Source: Pelecanus crispus (Eukaryota; Chordata; Aves; Pelecaniformes; Pelecanidae). From it: a stretch of 64,000 bases of DNA. The stretch covers positions 875,501 to 939,500 of the forward strand of contig NC_134645.1 in the NCBI RefSeq assembly GCF_030463565.1, in the 5' to 3' direction. A program made the translations under genes and the position numbers. Under the pieces are notes generated by a model. It was given only the letters and a program-made list of their open reading frames with translations. It had not been told where the DNA came from and made no database searches. This document shows positions 12,501 through 24,500 of the stretch, piece after piece (the stretch's first letter is position 1; each line of letters begins with the position of its first letter).

Positions 12501-15500
12501 AGAGTAGAATGCTTTCCATTTTCCTTCTTAAAATGTCCTTCAGTTGCACATGGCAACGTATTTCAAAACGTGAATTGCATTGATTTTCAGAGGAATTAAA
12601 AGCCCCTGAAATCTTTTTCTTGAAACAAAACACACTTCTCATTTGAAAATTAATCTAAAATTTTGCAAATCTTGGGATTGGTTTCATTTTTGTTAATTTA
12701 AGAAGATTCAAATTTGAGGACTGGGGTTTAAGTTCCCTAAACTGCAGAGAGCGCCAGCAAGAACAGTGTCGGGAATGATGACTCCCTCCAACCAATGCCA
12801 TCACTGATAGGATTTTTTTAATTTTTTTAATCTTTTTTTTTTAAGGAGAATACTGGCTCTTGAGTTTGGATCTCTGTAGCTGCCAATGCTTTTGGGTTGC
12901 TTCTCCCCACCCTGAATTTTATGACTGATCGGTGCTGGTTTTGGCTATGATTTTGCATACAGTTTTGTCAGGGAATGCTCTGTTGCGGTTTTTCCTGCTG
13001 GGGACCCCGACGGTGTGTGCGGCTGGCTGCTGTGTCAGCTGTCAGTTCGTCAAACGCCAAGCCACGATGGACATCCCCCTTCCCCACTTCTCCCATAGTT
13101 TTCTTACTGAATGGGCATGCAGATACTAATACTTCCCATCTGTGAAAATGCTGAGGAGCTCTCCCTAACCTAAGCACTGAAACCAGTAACTTCAGTGTAA
13201 AATCCCTTCTTTCCGAGTCTTTGTTTACTGTGTTGTGGCAGCGTGTTTCCAGTAGCCAGCGGTCACATTGTCTCTAGGAGTGAGGCTTTTCATATCTCAC
13301 TTGAAAGCAAAGTTGCTCCTTTCAGATGCGATTCATCTTCAGCCCATGATCTTCCCTGGGCTGCTTGTTCTCTTCTGGCTCCTCGCCCTTCCAGCCTGTC
13401 GCTTTTTTCCTTTTTGCTCATCATTATTTGCTGGAGACTGTGGCCCTGGCACTCTGAAATTGTTCTGTGCCTAAAGTAGAGGCAGCATCTCTGTGCGCTG
13501 TCTTTTGGGCTCAGATGACTCGTTTGGGGGTTTGGCTTTGTGTTTTTAGATGAACTGATATTTAACGTCCATTCTATACACGATCATTTTGCTGTATGAG
13601 TTTTTCTAAGGGTACAAATTTTGGTTTTTTTTTCAGTATTTGCTGCATTCTTTAAGGGCTTTAAGTGTTGGTTTGGAACACTGGAAGCCTTGGGGCTTTT
13701 GGGTTTTGATGGACTTCATTGTGAGAGCCGGATGGATGTGCTTCCAAGCAGTCTTCTGTGATGGCACTTTACGAATGCTTCTGTAGTTTTGGTTTATTTT
13801 ACTTCTGTTACAGGAAAAAAAAAGAACCAAAATATTTCTTTAATTCAATATTCTGTAAATATTCCAGAAATATTTGCATTTTTAATTTAATGCCTGTAGG
13901 GGAGGAAGGAGGTAGCTGTGTGGCTTTGGGAAAAGGGCTGCAGAGTCGTAGCTGGCACGGTGTTGGGTGTCCCCTCGAGACGGCCTGCGTCGGTGCCCAA
14001 AACTGCTCGTGCGAGGACTGACGTCACCCGGAGCTCTTCTGAACAGGGGCTCGGACTGAAACACCTGCGGAGCCGTTTCCATCCGTGGCAGGACGCGCGA
14101 GCTTTTTTTCCCAAACCCGTAGTCAACTGGGAGCGCGGGGGCAACATAGCTCGTAGCATCAGGCTGGTTTCTTTCCTAGAGCCTTGCGCTACGCTTGTGG
14201 AAGGCCATGTTGTGATAATTGACTTTAAAAGGATTACGTCTTGTGTACAGTCTCACCCAGAGAGGAGTTAGCTATTAATAGCAATCTCATTTATACCGGG
14301 TTATATGAGGATAGAGGAGGATATGTGGACCTGTTCTCATTTTCTTCATGGTCGCTTTGTGTTTTTATCTTGGGAAGACATGTAAAAGAAATTGTTCGGC
14401 TCCTTTGCTGTTGCCGAGGTAGGCGAATAATGCGAGATTAAAAAGCAAGGATAAAATCCATTATTTTTTGTTTTGCTGGATGACTGTTTAAGAGTCTCAT
14501 TTATGAGTAGGAAACTGCTGATTTTATTGAAGGGGCAGGTTTGTTAAATCTTTAACAAAACCAGATTCTCACCCTACCCTTCATTTGTGTCTTTGATTTA
14601 AATAGACGTTAGAGCTATGAAGCATTTGAATAAAAATGGCGTTACTTCTCCAGTCATCAGGCTTCACTTTCACAACATCTTGAATGTCACCTTCCAGCTA
14701 CTCTCCAGGTATAAAATCTCTAATGTAGAAATAAGGAGGAAAAACCCTCTTAAGGGAAAAAAAAAAAAAAATTAGCCCTTCTTTATATATCATAAGGGAA
14801 CATGAAAGAGCACAAATCCAATTCTGCTTCCCTTTTTAGGTCACCTTTAATGAGCCAATAATCCTGCCAACACTTTTCCCACGCCCACGCGTCCTTCCTG
14901 GTGAGGTCCTCCTTTGAGCTTGAAGTTAAAAGGTTCCCGAGGTGCCACTTGGAGTGCACTAATAAAGGCATTAATAAGTCTACCCAACTTTTCGCTTCAT
15001 TTGATATCAACCCATTCGCAACTGCTGTTATGAAAAAGAAAAAAAAGTTCATCTGTACGTGATTAATCGCTGCTGCTGTTGTGGTCTGGCAGAACTACCT
15101 TGGGACAGCGTAAGATTGTACGTTTTGCTTAAATTAGTTTGTATTGCGTACTTCAGCAGGTGATGTTTTACGCTGCTCGACTTAAGTTCCTGAAAGACCT
15201 CAGAGTCATCTTATAGTTAGGAATTCTGGGGGAAAATTCTTCTTCGATCTTTGGAGGCAGCATCTTCTAGAAGTATTCTGACTGGATGGCTTGCTCCAGT
15301 GGGATTTCCTGAGTCCACTGGTCATCCAAGTGTCTGCTCTTGAGAGGATAGCGTTGTACGTTGGTATATTACTATGATAACAGTATTTATCTTTTTTTTT
15401 TTCCTCATTTAAAGGAAAGGGCAGGAGATATCTGTTGGTGTTTGACCTACTTCCAGATGCTGGTTACTGCAGTGTTCTGCTCAGGTTTTAATTTGGAGAT

Positions 15501-18500
15501 TTTTTTTTTTTCCCATCTGTTTGCTCTCCAAAGAGCACACCCTTCTATCAGATTTGCAGGTAGCCCTTGTCTTCTCTCCGTATGCAAGTTTTGTGCTTTA
15601 TCGTGAGGGAAACAGCGTGTATAAGAGCCCGTATACAGCCGGCACTCGCACCTCTGGTCCCAAGGCTGTTTGCGTGCTGGCAGCGGCACGGCAGCTGACA
15701 GCCCACCTTTAATCCCACGTGGCTCTTTGTGGATTATCGGCGAGCGCGGTAATTAGTGTTAATGTGGTGGAGAAGCTTGTTCAGATTTAAGTTCCTCTGG
15801 GCAGGTATTATTGTTAGCTTTCTATTTTGGTACAGGACCTAGCAGTATGGCAGCCCAGACTTACCAGGACTTCTGAGTGCGGATGCAATAGCTATTGCCA
15901 AGGTAACTGTAAAACTACACAGCTTGCAGGCTCAGCTGATCCTGATAATATTCCTTTCAAGGCATTATTGACTTTGAAGTCTAGTGATAGCTGAAATACC
16001 CAAGCTGCTAACTATTTTATTGTTGATAAAAGTACACAGAAAAAGCAAAGTTCCTTTTGGTGTAGGCTCTCACTTGCGTAGGGAAGGTGCAGATACGTGC
16101 CTGGGTTGAGACTGCGAAAGCACTGGGGTCTTTTGCCCTCCAGCTACTGCCGTTTGCATACGGGATTATTGATTGTTATTGGAAATAATGGATGATAGCT
16201 CTTTATAGCTTTTGAGTGGCGTACAAAGTGCTCTTGTTCCTCTCCCGGTAGAGTAGCACCTCTGTATTCCTTCTACAGCTTGCTTACGTGCTCTGCCGCT
16301 TAGGTTGAAGATCTCAGTTTTGCTCACAAACTGTACAGCTACGCATGAACACAGCAGTATTTCTGTTTTCCCAGTCTGCGTTTTAAAACCCAGCAACCTT
16401 ATGAATTACCTTTCCCATTTCCAGACAGGCAGAGTCAAGCACTTGGGGATTGTTCTTAGAAAGACAATTTGGTGTCTGCAGATGACTTTTCTGTGGTGGG
16501 ACTCTGCAGTGAAGGGCTTTAGCGCTGGTTTTGATGTTTAAAAAGTGTGGGCCTCTTCCTCTGTGAGAGGGGCATACAATTAGCAAGATATAAATGTTGG
16601 AAGTACAAGGCCAAGAGTTTTCTTATCTCTTCATTTGCAGAAAATTACATCGCATCACTTTTTTAGCTGCTATGCTTGGCTATAAACTGATAGGTGCTGC
16701 AAGGCATGGAGAAAATACCTTCTTTTCAGTTCTGTGCTGGTACAGTATGTTCTGGGTTAAAGATCGCTTTAACTGTTTGGCAGAACAAAATAATGGGGGT
16801 TCATTATGCAATGACGGCGTCTTTTTCCTGGAATTGTTGGCTAATGAACCCATTTTGTTCAGAACAAAATTGTAAAAGCTGACATGAAAGCTGCTTTGAC
16901 CCATTGCCGACTGCACAATTAATTCAAAGTTGAAAAGTGTGGAGTGTTTTTAATTAATAGTGGTATCGCAGATCCTTTGCTAGTCCTGAGTGGAAGGAAC
17001 AATGCATAGGGAGAAAGGTGTGAGGAGAGCTGCGTCGCCTGGGACACGCCAGCTCCCATTCTGCCGCAGTGTTGCTCAAACGACTGGATTAAGAACTTTC
17101 CATTACTAACCTCCCGGTTTGAGTTTAAAGACTGAGTTTTATCAAGCTTGTTCAGTTGTGTCTGTGCAGCACGGGCTGGCCGTTCCGACTGAGTAGATGC
17201 TCAAAGTACCCCATCCGGACAGCTTCACCCCTGCGTGCCTGCACGGCTTCTGGGGTGTCTCCGGAACATGAGAGCTGGTGATGTGGTGAGGCCGCTTCTT
17301 CCAAAAACCGGTTTAGGAAGAGACCATCGAGCAGATGGCGTCTGTCTTTCACCCAGTGTAGCGAGAATTCACCGAAGCTGGATGGGAAGGGAGAGGAGCT
17401 TTTTAGCGAGGTGGCCGCCGGGAGCTGCTGCTCTCCAGCAGCACTGTCGCAGCCCACAGCCCTCCTCTCGCCTCCGCTTCTGCTTCCCAGTGCCGCTGCT
17501 CCCCGCTGAATGACTTCTGTGGCGCTGGCGATTCTTTTATCCAAGGGTTTCAGTCTGCACGCTGCTGTTGTGCTCTAAACCCATGGGTTGGTTTGGGTTT
17601 TTTGCCTCTTCTCCACTCAGTGCATCTTTCTTGCCAGGGCTATCGTGTTCTGCTGTGGGCTCAGGGAAAAATGGGTATTTGTGTCTCAGCACGGCATGCC
17701 CCTCGCTGTCCCCAGCCTACAACAGGGAAGGTGCGCTTGGCTGTTGTAACCCAGCAAGGTAGATGCTTCTGGCAAAACAAACAACAGAAATGCGCACACA
17801 CCCCAGAATAAAAGTATCTTTTTGAGCTAAATTGCATTTAACCTTAAACACCACGATCGGTTTTATGAAGGAAATATACTGATCTGCATGAGGGTTTTAT
17901 GGCACGATGCAGTTCTGTCAGGAGCGAAGTGCTTAAGGGTTTTCTCCCCTAGCAGCGTATTTCTTCTATCTTCTCTGCCCTGTACGTTGCACCGATCACT
18001 TGTGCTTTCTCGCGATGGTGAAGCAAGTATTGCCGCACACCCAGGTTGGGCTGGTTTTGTTGTCGGCGCTGCGTGTCTGTAACCGAGACTCTTCCTTTCC
18101 GCCAACTTACAATGCGGACACGTTGTTGAAGGCACGGGGATTAAGCGGATGAGTGGGGTAAGAGGAGGTAAGAGCCGGGTGATTGCTCAGCACTCAAAGC
18201 AGCATTGCTGCTCATGCGTTGTCAGTCGCTTCTGGGTGCCGTAACCCAGGTGAATCGTCATGGCAGGCTTGCCAGGGAGGTGAGCTGGAGCTTCTAGGAG
18301 TTCCTAGAACCGATCTCCCATTCCCGTAGGGTACGTAGGATCTAAGTCAGCACAAAGATGCTCGAGGGGAACGACTGGACTAATTGGCAAGGCAGTCTGG
18401 TGTAACTAAGGCAGAAGTGGGGACTGATAGCCCAGCATTGTATTATAATTGACAGGTAGGGCAAAGCTGGGCTCTGAAGGGTCGTAAAGGTGAAGAACAA

Positions 18501-21500
18501 GTAGTTTGTGTCACTGTTTGATGTAGTGAAGGAAGGGGAGCCAGTGCAGGCACAGAAAGCATGGGGGAATGGTCTTTTGAGGCTGGTACGTGTGCAGAAG
18601 GCATAAGGAGAGCTGCGCGACAACAGTGGCCCGGCTTGAGTTTTGGAAGAGCTGGCAAAGACCTGGACTTTGAAGTGCCAGCTGGAAAGGAGTGGTGGGT
18701 ACGCCTGGATCAAAGGCGGGCTCCATGTCGCTGCCCTGAGGGACGGGAAGAGCATCCAACAGCAAGAGAGTTACTCTTGCACAGGCAGAAGCACTTCCAG
18801 AGCCTGCAGACGTGTTCCTGCTGCAGGGGACCCCATCGACCGCAAGCTAGGTGTGGGTTCCCAGGCTTAGCCTGAAACAAAGGGAAGGCTCTGAGAGGCA
18901 CGCATCGGATCCGGCTGCTTAACCCGGGTGCTAACGCCCTCCGAAGCTACCATCCGCTCTGGAAACTCTCTACCTGTTGTGGTGGGAAGGAGGAAAAGCG
19001 TTCAGTCCGCTAACAGACTAACGAGGTGGATGTGTCCCTCTGTGCAGGGCTGAAATGGGCAGGGTGGCCAGAGCTGACGATTCATGCGGGGGCCCTTTGC
19101 TTCAAGTTCTCCTTCGCACCGGGAGCGAGCCATGGACGCGCCGGAGCCACGTCTGAGGGCACGCGTAACTGGGTCTTGAACGTTTGCAGAGTCTGTGGCC
19201 TGTGGTGGTGTGTTAGCTGGGCACAGCTCGCTTTGCGCAAGGCTTTCCCGAGGCAGAGGGCTGCCCTCCCGAAGCAAGGCCTGCTCTGCCCCCAGGCAAG
19301 GAGCGAGCACGTAATCTCGGCCGCGTTGTGTGTTGTAGTTTGAATCTGTGCATGAGGAGCCCTGAAAAATACACTGTGCTGGCTTTGGCTGGGATAGAGT
19401 TAATTTTCTTCCCAGTAGCTGGCATAGTGCTGTGGTTTGGATTTAGTACAGAATAATGTTGATAACACGCTGATGGTTTAGTTGTTGCCAAGTAGTGCTT
19501 ACACTAAATCAAGGACTTTTCAGCTTCTCGTGCTCTGCCGACTGAGAAGGCTGGAGGTGCACAAGAAGCTGGGAGGGGGCACAGCCAGGAGAGCCGACCC
19601 AAACTGGCCAAGGGATATTCCATACCATATGGTGATGTGTTCAGTATAGAAACGGGGGGAGAGCTGGCAGGGGGGCCGCTGCTCGGGGACTGGCTGGGCA
19701 TCGGTCAGCGGGTGGTGAGCAGTTGCATCGTGCATCACCTGCTTTGGATATTCTTTTATTATTGTTATTATTTTATTTCAGTTATTAAACTGTCTTCATC
19801 TCAACCCATGAGTTTTCTCACTTTTTTACTCTTCTGACTCTCTCCCCATCCCACCAGGGAAGGGAGTGCGCGAGCAGCTGTGTGGCTCGCAGTCGCCGGC
19901 TGGGGTTAAACCACGACATACACCTATGTTAAGTGCTTTACTGCTGGAGTGAACAGCAGTTTCTGGGGGTTCTGACTTGATTAGATTAAATTACTTTTTT
20001 TTTTCTTTTTTCCAAACTTTCCCAAAGTGATGTACAAACAAGCGTGAATATTCGTTCCTTTGTGGTCCGTGGTTTCTCAGCGCATGGCCACGTCGCTCAG
20101 CCTGCAGCTCCGAGCTGCCGTCGGTCGTGCATCCAGGACGTCCTCCACGATCTCCACAGGTCCCTGCTCCTCTGCAATGTACATCACAGGAAAAGGAGGG
20201 TCCCCCCCTTCTTTTTCTTTCTTTTTTTCCCCCCCTCGGTTCTTGATTTTTCTTTTTTCCTTCACGCGTTCTCTGGGAAGCGGTCAGACTTTGTTCCGCA
20301 AAGCGGCGTGCTGCTGCCAGCACGGCTCCTGTGCGGCTCGGTCGGACGCCTCGCGCGCTGTCGGAAGTGCCTGAGGCTGGGCAGGGTTTCTGCCGCTGAC
20401 CTCCAAGAGCAGAGCGGTGTGAGCCGCTGGAGCGGGCTGGTGACACGCCGGGTAGAAAGGAGGAGTGTCCAACATGTACAGAAATACTAAATCGTTCTGG
20501 GTTGGAATGGAGTTGGTAACAATTGGGGCTTGTTTATAACTTCAGCACTATATATATATTTATATATTGAAAGGAGCCTTTTAAAGTGGGATTTGTACTT
20601 GAGCATATCATGTCCTTTGGAAATGAGTACAAAGATGAGCAATTGTACAATTCCAGTGAATGAATTCATTTACCTCTTTTTTTTTTTTTTTTATTTTAAA
20701 TCAATCTCTGCAGAATGGAAATGAGATACACAGAGCGGGGAGAAAGGAAAGAAACGAAAACGTGGATAAAAGATTTTGAAACAGTTGGGTGTTTGGCTGG
20801 TTTAAGTCATAAAAATCCCAAGATTTGCGTCTCCCAAACACAGCTCTATTTCAAGAGAATGGTTGAAAATACTGATGTATCAAATAATATTAAGACAACT
20901 GTAACTATCCAAAATACACACTTAAGGGGAAGGAGAATAAAAAATAACCTTGCTTCCCGATTAACTAAAGTAAATGAGAACTTGGGGATTAAAAAAAAAA
21001 AAAAAAGACCCCAGAAATCCTTTAAGTTTTGCTTCAGGCTGCCATGATGCAATACAGCTCTTAGAGCAAATGCTGGCATTCTCCTTTTTTCCCTAAATTG
21101 AGGTAAAACGTGCAAAAATTTCACTATTCACAAGAAATCATTAGATAACTTAATTGATAGCGAGGGAGTCTTATTTTCTTGTGTCTTTAACTAATTTCCA
21201 CCTAACCGTGAGCAAGGTGTCTTGAGGCAGATGCCATAACTGCGTGCTCCTCTCCAGACTTTGTCATCAAACCAAGAGTGTGGCCATTACGTGCATCTAT
21301 TTGCAAATATGAGTGTGGTGCTGCTAGGGACTGCACGCTGTGGTAAGGTCCAGCCGGTATTATTTGAAAATTTATATTTCATGTTTTTACTTAACAGGTT
21401 GGGACAGTGGCGATAATGGTTCCCAAGCAAAAGCAAGCCAAGAAGTGCATTCAGAAACTAGTTCTTCATCGAATGAGAGAACTCCTCCCTTCTCAAGGTA

Positions 21501-24500
21501 ACGTTGTTTAAATCCTTTAACATTTGAAATGCTTCTGTAGAATGAGGAACACCCACAGAAAATGACTGAAGCGCTGATTATTTTATTTTTTCCACTTGGT
21601 CTAGGGTTAAGGTTCGTATTTATGTTTATCTAATAAAACATCTTAAACTTTGGTACACCTTAGAAAATATTTGTGCCAAAGCCAAGTATTGTTTTGCAGC
21701 TGTTGTTTTCTCATTTTAAGACTCAATTGACATCTCAGTGAACCACAAATTAGCGTGTACAGCTGCTCTCAGTAGGGCTGCTCAGGGGCCAGACAATAGG
21801 AGTTGTCAGGAGAGGGGCAGACATAAAACATAAAGTCTTCAAGAAATAAAGTGGTGGGTTTCTTCTCCCTGTATCCGCGATGTAAACTAGCTGTAACTGG
21901 ATAATGCTTTTCATGGGCTTGGGGTTTGGGTTTTTTTTTAATGTTTGATACTGGGGTATTTATAACATGCCTTTCTTGCTTTCAAACTGAGTATGTTTAA
22001 TTAATGGCTTTACATGTACCTAAAGGGCGCGGTTTGTTCTTTTTTTTTTTTTTTAAAAAAAAAAAAAAGGAAAAAAGAAAAAAACCTTGGTTGTGGTTTG
22101 GTGTGGTGTGTTTCTTTTTTTGTTTGTTTTTTGTTTGTGGTTTTTTGGTTTTTTTTTCTTTTTAAAACCGCAGCAGTTCCCTTTGGGTCCCTGAGCAGTT
22201 CTGTTGGATGTTCCTTGTATTCTTCATTGGCATGTAACGGTAATCAAACGGCAGCAATCAAATTAGTGGTCAGGAAGCGGCAGAAAATAGGCTATAATAC
22301 AGCCATCTCATGAAATATTGGCTGGGCTTCAGATCCTTATCTGCTCGTGTTAGAACAGCCCAGCAAGTGGGTGCTGCTGCTACGCGGCCCCTGGTCTGAA
22401 AACTGCCGTCGATGGCACTCGGGAGGAGACTTTAAAGCATTTTGATAAATTTGTAACTCCTCCTGTTTATACGGCATCGCTATCTTCCGGTAGCTTTTTT
22501 TTATGCTGTTACTGATGAGGTCAGCTCCAGTTTCGCAAGTGTCGTTCTGCATTTTGTGCTAAAATCACGGTATTTCTGTAATTCTTCAACTACGGTAAAT
22601 ACAAGCTGTAATGCAGTATTGATGAATGGCATTCACACTTTTGTTTAGGATTAATTCTTAAGTGTTGTATGTTCAAACTGTGTTCTTTTTTTTTCTTAAT
22701 TTCTTTTTTTTCCTTTTTAAATTTTCTGAAACATTGTCTGAGAATGATGTTCCAAATTGTACTACATAATGGTATGAAATGCAAGGGTGCTCCTACAGAT
22801 AAATTTTTTTTAAATGCTAAATTGTAGTCATTCACTGAAGCCCAGCACAGCAGCAAGAGAAGGATTGGGCCCTGAAGAACTTGCTTACAAGGATCACTGC
22901 TAAGCACCTGAATAAAATATGTATAATTTAAAATGAATCATTTTTTTTAATTTTTAAAAAAAAAAGTCTCCGAGCTTTTTTTCCCCCTTGGATGTTGCAC
23001 TGCTTGCTTAATAATGTGTTCGTCGACTTCTGCGTTTTTCAGATGCTGTTCATATGGTGTACATTTTTTTCACTCTTCTTTCAAATTCTTATTTGCGATA
23101 GATTTTAAAATAATTCACTCTGCCCTATAATTTCATGCCTTTCAGTGCTGCGAAGCAAGCGTACTTCATGCGCTGATACGTGATGATTTTGCTTTAAAAA
23201 AAAAATCTCTTGCCACGGCTTAAAGTTAGTTTTTCTAAACGAGTCAAAAATAACGCAGCCTTCTAAACACGCCGTTTATCAAACACCCCTCGCTTTTGGA
23301 CGCTTGGCATCAGCTCCGCAAAGACGGAGAGCGGCGAAAGTAGCGAGGAAGACGGAGGAACGGAGAGGGCGGCCGGCCACTTGTCTGCGGCCAGGACGCC
23401 GTGCAATTTCTTCGCCGCTCACATTTAAGCGCTCCGCTTACTGCAGTCACTTCTCAGGCTTTATTGCTTTTACAAGTGGTCTCGAAACCCACTACTTGAG
23501 AATAAACATAACCGTGCAGCGCTGCCGTGGTACTTTTTATAAATTCTTCTTTGCTCCGTTTTGTCACTGAGCTGATGAGTGACCTCGCAGAAGACCCTGC
23601 TGGACCTAAATAAAAAAAATGGCTTCCTCTGATGTCCTCCAGACAATAATTATGATGTGCCAGTTAAGCCCAAACTACAGCTGAGGGATTTTACTTTAAA
23701 GCGGAGGCTCGGGCGCAAAAATGCATTTATAGCTCTTTGTCTGGCACCTCATTATGTGTGGGCCTGATTCATTAAGTAATTGGTTTGCAGTTGTTTACAT
23801 GAGTATTAAGGCTTTCTATTCAGCAGCCTTTGAGAGATACATTGTGCAAATGTTGCATGTTATGAATGCCGAATGAGGGGCAGGGGACCGGTCCTATTGG
23901 CTAAACACTGCGCTCTGTTGAAAAGCAAGAGAAAGAGATTGGGTGCTGCTTTGCATAGCAATGACTTTCTTAATAAGCTTTACAGATTAATACACACAAG
24001 CTATAAAAGATGCAAAGAGATACTCTTAGCACATTTACACATGCTCATTTCACTATTATGGTACTGGAGACGGGAAGAATTGAGGGCTTTCATATTCGGT
24101 TTTTCAGTGCATGTCTTCAGTGCATGAGACTTAATAGAATCCGATGTTTATTGTATTATAAATCACGGGGAAGTAGGCAGATCTGCAACAGTTTATTATT
24201 AAAGATTCTTTCAATGTAAATCTTTTTCTGCCATTGTATTTCCTACAGCAAAATCATTTTGTGGTTGAGTGGGGATGAAAGGCATAATGTACGAAGGAGT
24301 GAGTCTTAATAGGAAGCTGCTCTCCGAGTAAAGACCACTTGTTCCCTTTTGTTCGGAGGTGCATGCCAGAGCTTCCTCTTCTCCCGCAAATAAACTGTCC
24401 TGCTCTACGCTGAGCTATAAAACTACTTTTTCCTGGCTTCATTTACTTTACCGGGGGAATATTTACGTGCACGGAGATGCAACTTTCCTTTGAAGAGTTA

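Larger units (their letters stand above)
11548..21397. other. Large KIZ intron (9.85 kb)
   Basis: The intron contains an LTR (19375-19918), CpG-rich patches around 13930-14160, 17200-17530 and 20060-20470, and low-complexity T or A runs. Human KIZ has an additional short segment between the parts encoded by exons e and f. I searched for a matching phase-1 exon here by eye and did not find one. Either it is lost in this species or it has diverged beyond recognition. Confidence 0.55.

Noticed and set aside
19991-20490. Overlapping frames of about 150 codons on both strands
   Set aside because: They come from GC-rich DNA and a pyrimidine tract giving Lys/Glu- or Phe/Ser-rich chance peptides. 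They have no homology or splice context.
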